NCBI GenBank assembly: GCA_019118275.1
Contig: DWZH01000007.1
Coordinates: 42,415 to 106,414, forward strand
Reading direction: 5' to 3'
DNA from: Candidatus Brachybacterium merdavium
GTDB taxonomy: Bacteria > Actinomycetota > Actinomycetes > Actinomycetales > Dermabacteraceae
DNA: 64,000 nt
Shown: positions 59,949-64,000 of the stretch, piece by piece
How positions within the stretch are numbered: the stretch's first letter is position 1
Layout: each line of letters begins with the position of its first letter
Notes under the pieces: model-generated
What the model was told of the DNA's origin: nothing
The model's database searches: none
The model's input: only the letters and a program-made list of their open reading frames with translations
Position numbers and translations under genes: made by a program

Positions 59949-61661
59949 ATGACGCTGCGCAGCAATGAGTGGTACGCCGGTGAGGACCGCAACGCCTACA
60001 TCCATCGGGCCTGGATGCGCCGGGGCGTGCCCGACGACGCCTTCCGCGGACGCCCCCAGATCGCCATCGCCAACACCGCCTCGGACCTCACCCCGTGCAA
60101 CGCGCACCTGAGCGGGGTCGCCCAGTTCGTCAAGAACGGGATCCTCGAGGCCGGCGGGGTCCCGCTGGACCTGCCGGTGGTCTCGCTCGGGGAGACCAAT
60201 GTGCGGCCCACCGCGATGCTGTGGCGGAACATGGCGGCGATGTCGACCGAGGAGATGCTGCGGGCGAACCCGGTCGACGGTGTGGTGCTGCTGGGCGGCT
60301 GCGACAAGACGATCCCCTCGCTGCTGATGGCCGCGGCCAGCGTCGACATCCCCGCCGTGGTGGTCCCCGGCGGCCCGATGCTCAACGGCAGCTTCCGGGG
60401 CGCCCCGTTGGGCTGCGGCACCGGCGTGTGGAAGCTCAGTGAGGAGGTGCGCGCCGGCACTCTGTCGAACGAGGACTTCACGCGCTCGGAGTCGGCGATG
60501 ATCCGCAGCGCCGGCCACTGCAACACCATGGGCACCGCCTCGACGATGGCCCTGGTCGTCGAGGCCCTCGGCGCGATCGTGCCCGGGGTGGCCGGGATCC
60601 CCGCGTCCGACGCCCGCCTGAACGAGGCCGCGCAGCTGACCGGCCGCCTGTCGGTCGAGCTGGTGGCGGAGGGCCGCACGCCCTCGACCTTCCTGACCGA
60701 GGGTTCCTTCCGCAACGCGATCGTGGCGCTGGCCGCGATCGGCGGCTCCACCAACGCGGTGGTGCACCTGCTGGCCATCGCCGGCCGCCTGGGCATCGAC
60801 CTGACGCCGGCCGACTTCGACCGGATCGGCGCGCAGGTGCCGCTGCTGGTGGATCTGCAGCCGGCCGGTCGCCACCTGATGGAGGACCTGCACCGAGCCG
60901 GCGGACTGCTGGCCGTGCTGCGCGAGGTGAGGGATCTGCTGGATCCCGGCGCTCTGACCATCACCGGGCGCCCGCTGGTGGAGTATCTCGAGGACGCCGA
61001 GATCTTCGACCCCGAGGTGATCACCCCGCGCGAGACGGCGCTGCAGGAGGATGCCGGCATCGCCCTGTTGCGCGGGAACCTGGCCCCGGACGGCGCGATC
61101 ATCAAGCCCGCCGCCGCTTCCCCGCACCTGCTCTCCCACCGCGGGAGGGCACTGGTCTTCGACTCCATCGAGGACTTCCGCGAGCGCATCGACGACCCCG
61201 ACCTGGACGTCGACGCCGACTCCGTGCTGGTCCTGCGCGGCTGCGGCCCCAAGGGCTACCCCGGCATGCCCGAGGTCTCCAACATGCCGCTGCCGGCCAA
61301 GCTGCTCGAACAGGGCGTGCGCGACATGGTGCGCATCTGCGACGGCCGCATGTCGGGAACCGCCTACGGCACCGTGGTGCTGCACGTGGCGCCAGAGGCC
61401 GCTGACGGTGGTCCGCTCGGCCTGGTGCAGACCGGGGACTGGATCGAGCTGGACGTCGCCGCCCGGCGCCTGGACATCGACGTGCCCGCCGAGGAGCTCG
61501 CCGCCCGCACCCCGTCGGCCGCCATGACCGACGCCTTCGCCGCCCCGACCCGGGGTTGGGAGAAGCTCTACGTCGAGCACGTCCAGCAGGCCGACACCGG
61601 TGCCGACCTGGACTTCCTGATCGGCTCCAGCGGCTCGGAAGTGCTGCGGGAGTCGCACTGA
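59949..61661 (+). CDS. Sugar-acid dehydratase, IlvD/Edd family
   Basis: Fe-S dehydratase of 570 residues, closest in style to L-arabinonate, D-xylonate and L-fuconate dehydratases; converts an aldonic acid to its 2-keto-3-deoxy form. Cluster cysteines are Cys50 (DLTPCNAHL), Cys118 (LLGGCDKT) and Cys191 (AGHCNTMGTAST). The early RSNEWYAGEDRNAYIHRAW marks the sugar-acid subgroup rather than true IlvD. Two starts are possible: ATG 59937, which overlaps the dyad, and ATG 59949, preferred since GGAA lies before it. Long antisense frame over the gene is not real. Divergent from IclR. Confidence 0.92.
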   Translation: MTLRSNEWYAGEDRNAYIHRAWMRRGVPDDAFRGRPQIAIANTASDLTPCNAHLSGVAQFVKNGILEAGGVPLDLPVVSLGETNVRPTAMLWRNMAAMSTEEMLRANPVDGVVLLGGCDKTIPSLLMAAASVDIPAVVVPGGPMLNGSFRGAPLGCGTGVWKLSEEVRAGTLSNEDFTRSESAMIRSAGHCNTMGTASTMALVVEALGAIVPGVAGIPASDARLNEAAQLTGRLSVELVAEGRTPSTFLTEGSFRNAIVALAAIGGSTNAVVHLLAIAGRLGIDLTPADFDRIGAQVPLLVDLQPAGRHLMEDLHRAGGLLAVLREVRDLLDPGALTITGRPLVEYLEDAEIFDPEVITPRETALQEDAGIALLRGNLAPDGAIIKPAAASPHLLSHRGRALVFDSIEDFRERIDDPDLDVDADSVLVLRGCGPKGYPGMPEVSNMPLPAKLLEQGVRDMVRICDGRMSGTAYGTVVLHVAPEAADGGPLGLVQTGDWIELDVAARRLDIDVPAEELAARTPSAAMTDAFAAPTRGWEKLYVEHVQQADTGADLDFLIGSSGSEVLRESH

Positions 61662-61748
61662 GACCTGCGGGAGCAGTCGAGTAAGGGCTAGCCTGGACCC
61701 TGTTCGATGTTCGCGGCGCCTCTGCCGCGCCCCGTCACGAGGAGCATC

Positions 61749-62597
61749 ATGACCAGTTCACCCGACATCACCTTCCACGACGGCCGCTCGATCCCGCAGC
61801 TGGGCTACGGCGTCTGGCAGGTCGAGAACGATGTGGCCGCCGACGTGGTGACCCAGGCTGTCGAGGCGGGCTTCCGCCATATCGACACGGCCCGCGGCTA
61901 CAACAACGAGGAGGGTGTGGGCCGCGCCCTGAAGCAGCTCGACATCGCGCGAGACGACCTGTTCATCACCTCGAAAGTCCCCAACCAGGACCAGGGTTAC
62001 GACAACACCATGCGCTCCTTCGAGGGCACCATGGCCGACCTCGGCCTCGATGAGCTGGACCTGTACCTGATCCACTGGCCCGCCCCCTCGAAGGGACTCG
62101 CGCTGGAGACCTGGAAGGCCCTGGTCGAGCTCAAGGAGCAGGGCAGGATCCGCTCCATCGGGGTCTCGAACTTCCGCGTCGAGGACCTGGAGCGGGTCGA
62201 GGCCGAGACCGGGATCGTGCCTGTCCTGAACCAGATCGAGCTGCATCCCTATCTGCTCCAGGACGAGCTGAGCCGGTACCACGCCAGCAAGAACATCGTC
62301 ACCGAGGCCTGGTCGCCGCTGGGTCAGGGCGGCGGTGAGCTCGAGGACCCGGTCGTCACGAAGATCGCCGAGTCCCACGGCGTCGATGCCGGCCAGGTGC
62401 TGCTGGCCTGGAACCTGGCGCTGGGCAACGTGGTGATCACCAAGTCGGTCACGCCCAAGCGCATCGTCTCCAACTTCGCCTCCCTGGATCTGACCCTCAC
62501 CTCGGAGGAGATCGAGGCGATCAGTGCCCTGGACAAGGGCCCCTCGGCCCGCCGCGGCCCGAACCCGAACGAGTTCGCTGGTCACCAGGGCGCCTGA
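61749..62597 (+). CDS. Aldo/keto reductase, paralogue of the 51334 gene
   Basis: 282 residues. The AKR tetrad is visible in RHIDTARGYNNEEG (Asp and Tyr), FITSKVPN (Lys) and YLIHWPAP (His). It shares almost every motif with the enzyme at 51334-52155, including the start FHDGRSIPQLG and the end-domain LGNVVITKSVTPKRIVSN. It is 87 bases downstream of the dehydratase with GAGGAGC before the ATG, so it may be part of the sugar-acid pathway, reducing an aldehyde or keto product. Ends in a Pro/Asn-rich tail NPNEFAGHQGA. Confidence 0.92.
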   Translation: MTSSPDITFHDGRSIPQLGYGVWQVENDVAADVVTQAVEAGFRHIDTARGYNNEEGVGRALKQLDIARDDLFITSKVPNQDQGYDNTMRSFEGTMADLGLDELDLYLIHWPAPSKGLALETWKALVELKEQGRIRSIGVSNFRVEDLERVEAETGIVPVLNQIELHPYLLQDELSRYHASKNIVTEAWSPLGQGGGELEDPVVTKIAESHGVDAGQVLLAWNLALGNVVITKSVTPKRIVSNFASLDLTLTSEEIEAISALDKGPSARRGPNPNEFAGHQGA

Positions 62598-62735
62598 GCA
62601 GCTCGCTCACGCTCGACCCGGGCCCCGGTCCCCTCGCTGTGGCGGGCGGGCCGGGGCCTATCTCGTGCAGTGCCGAGGCGGTGAGAATCTCCGTTCAGGT
62701 GGTCTCGCTGCAGTCGCTGCAGATGGGCACGGGGA

Positions 62736-62770
62736 GGACCTGCATGGCAGCAGCTTTGCCATGCAGGTCC
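62736..62770. terminator. Perfect 14-bp hairpin downstream of HNH gene
   Basis: GGACCTGCATGGCA (62736-62749) and TGCCATGCAGGTCC (62757-62770) pair perfectly around GCAGCTT. It lies between the convergent aldo/keto reductase and HNH genes. It is not followed by a T-tract. Its purity suggests either a terminator or a repeat family linked to HNH genes. Confidence 0.6.
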
Positions 62771-62852
62771 TTCACGTGTGATTCGAGTGCCCACGTGAGC
62801 GCACCACTGGGCGTACCCGCTGACCAGGCAGAACAGCAGGTGGTGCCTGGTG

Positions 62853-64000
62853 TCAGAACGGTGGTGGTTCGGGGTCGGGTGGTGGGTCGGGGTGGTTGTG
62901 GTGGGTGAGGCGTTGTTGGAATTCTTTCCATGTGGTGGTGAAGGTGTGGACGAGCCAGGGGGTGATGAGGTCGCATTCGTCGAGGGTGTGTCGGGGTGGG
63001 CTGTTGCGGATTGTCCAGGTGGTGGTGCCTGGTTCGAATTGGGTGTTGGTGGGGGTGGTGGGGTGGGTGATGGATTTTTTGATGGGGTCGAGGAGGCCGG
63101 CGGTTTTCATTTGGTGGTGTCGCCAGCAGAGGGGGTGGAGGTTGGGGATTTCGGTTGTGCCGCCGGTTTCGGGGTGGGTGTGGTGGTATTCCTGGATGTG
63201 GTCGATCTGGCTGGCCCAGGAGGTGGGTCGGGTGCAGCCGGGGACGGCGCAGACGGGGAAGGTCAGGCGGAGGTATTCCAGCATTTCGGGGGTGGGGACG
63301 TATCGGTCGGCGGGGAGGGGTAGGAATGCTCCGGTGGTGGGGTCGGTCAGGACTCGGTGCCAGGTGTTTTCTGAGCCGGCGAGCTGGCGGGCCATCTGTG
63401 GGGGGATGGGGTGGATGCCGTCGAGGAGGCCGGGGGCGTTCTCGATGCCGAGGAGGGTCAGGGCGGGGACGGTGATGGTGAGGCGGAAGCGTTCGCGGGG
63501 GACTGGGGTGGTGCCGGTGTCCAGGATGGAGCGGGTGAGGATTTCGTAGCGCAGGCGGGTCAGGGGCAGGGGTTTGCCGGTGGTGGTGGCGGTGCCGTCG
63601 TCGAAGGGGATGTCGTGGCCGGTGGCGATGGCTTTGCGTTGGTCTTTTTGGATGGCGCGGGCGGCGGAGTCCAGGCGGCGGCCTAGGGAGAGGATCTCGG
63701 GGGCGGGGCCGTGGAGTTGGAGGCAGGCGGTGCCGTCCTCGTCGGGTGGGTGGATGTCCACGGAGCGCTGGGGTGGGGTGGGGGTGGCGTCGTCGCGGTC
63801 GTGCAGCCATTGCACCAGGGCGTTGAGGCGGCGGCGGAAGCGGTCTTCGTCCACGCGCAGGTCCCAGTCGGCGATGGAGTGGTCGAGTTCGGTGAGGTGG
63901 TGGGGGGTCAGGGTGCTGCTGCGGCGCAGGATGAAGGTGAACCAGCGTGCGGGCAGGGTGCCGGTGTCGAGCAGGGCCAGCAGCTGGGGCAGGTGGGTGG
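62853..64000 (-). CDS. HNH endonuclease / DUF222 protein, N-terminus outside window
   Basis: The frame is open to the right edge; 382 residues of the C-terminal part are seen. The visible start of the segment, LLALLDTGTLPARW, is typical of DUF222 and a GTG at 63854 is not the true start. The HNH nuclease domain has zinc cysteines in FPVCAVPGCTRPT, the catalytic IDHIQEYHH and the end LHPLCWRHHQMK. The rest is His/Pro/Thr-rich. Members form the multicopy 13E12-type repeat family of actinobacteria; function unknown. Composition differs from neighbours: long CCAC-type runs and strong strand bias. Confidence 0.88.
   Translation of the reverse strand, partial: THLPQLLALLDTGTLPARWFTFILRRSSTLTPHHLTELDHSIADWDLRVDEDRFRRRLNALVQWLHDRDDATPTPPQRSVDIHPPDEDGTACLQLHGPAPEILSLGRRLDSAARAIQKDQRKAIATGHDIPFDDGTATTTGKPLPLTRLRYEILTRSILDTGTTPVPRERFRLTITVPALTLLGIENAPGLLDGIHPIPPQMARQLAGSENTWHRVLTDPTTGAFLPLPADRYVPTPEMLEYLRLTFPVCAVPGCTRPTSWASQIDHIQEYHHTHPETGGTTEIPNLHPLCWRHHQMKTAGLLDPIKKSITHPTTPTNTQFEPGTTTWTIRNSPPRHTLDECDLITPWLVHTFTTTWKEFQQRLTHHNHPDPPPDPEPPPF

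Noticed and set aside
59943..61658. 571-codon antisense frame over the dehydratase gene
   Set aside because: Gln/His/Gly-rich noise without any family motif, mirroring the third-position GC of the real gene.
1..64000. CRISPR arrays, rRNA operons, insertion sequences or prophage genes
   Set aside because: No regularly spaced repeats, rRNA sequence, transposase or phage structural gene was seen.

Overview
The window is about 70% GC, densely coded and uses many ATGA/GTGA start-stop overlaps and GTG starts. With abundant LacI/IclR/SorC regulators, Tat-type lipoproteins and leaderless promoters this points to a Gram-positive actinobacterium of the Micrococcales; Brachybacterium or a close relative is my best guess (inference only). 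I count 58 protein genes, one tRNA-Ser(CGA), no rRNA, CRISPR, prophage or insertion sequence. The two end genes (oligopeptidase B on the left, an HNH/DUF222 protein on the right) are cut by the window edges.

Layout. 1-17.8 kb is a glycan-use island: a GH3/GH31 (YicI-type alpha-xylosidase) operon faces an Lpl-type ABC importer across a CGAAGCGCTTCG operator; then a LacI regulator diverges from a GH42 beta-galactosidase, followed by a second sugar ABC importer behind twin GAGAGCGCTCTC operators and its own LacI regulator. Neither importer has an ATPase, so a shared MsiK-like ATPase elsewhere is expected. 17.9-36.6 kb is housekeeping: tRNA-Ser, HPr, TetR, an M20 peptidase, Dps, SufE plus sulfurtransferase, asparaginase, RlmC methyltransferase, a GPP34 protein, HrpB helicase, a MerR/DUF2306 divergent pair and several small lipoproteins or membrane proteins.

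36.8-42.4 kb holds a BCCT betaine-type transporter, an LCM-like methyltransferase, a BASS transporter and a GCS2 ligase. 42.6-48.2 kb is a complete de novo NAD operon (nrtR-nadA-nadB-nadC-cysteine desulfurase) with three AT-rich operator-like dyads in front. 48.3-51.2 kb carries an odd pair, a sugar nucleotidyltransferase and a galactokinase-like kinase with altered signature motifs, plus a hypothetical gene; this is the best candidate here for an undescribed pathway.

51.3-57.1 kb contains an aldo/keto reductase, a WXG100-like protein with a very long Gly/Ala/Ser tail, PabC, a SorC regulator, a lone PTS EIIA and a Nudix hydrolase. 57.1-62.6 kb is a sugar-acid oxidation cluster: zinc dehydrogenase, FAH-family hydrolase and IclR regulator facing an IlvD/Edd-family dehydratase and a second aldo/keto reductase. 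The dehydrogenase is interrupted by one in-frame TAG exactly where relatives have a tyrosine codon.
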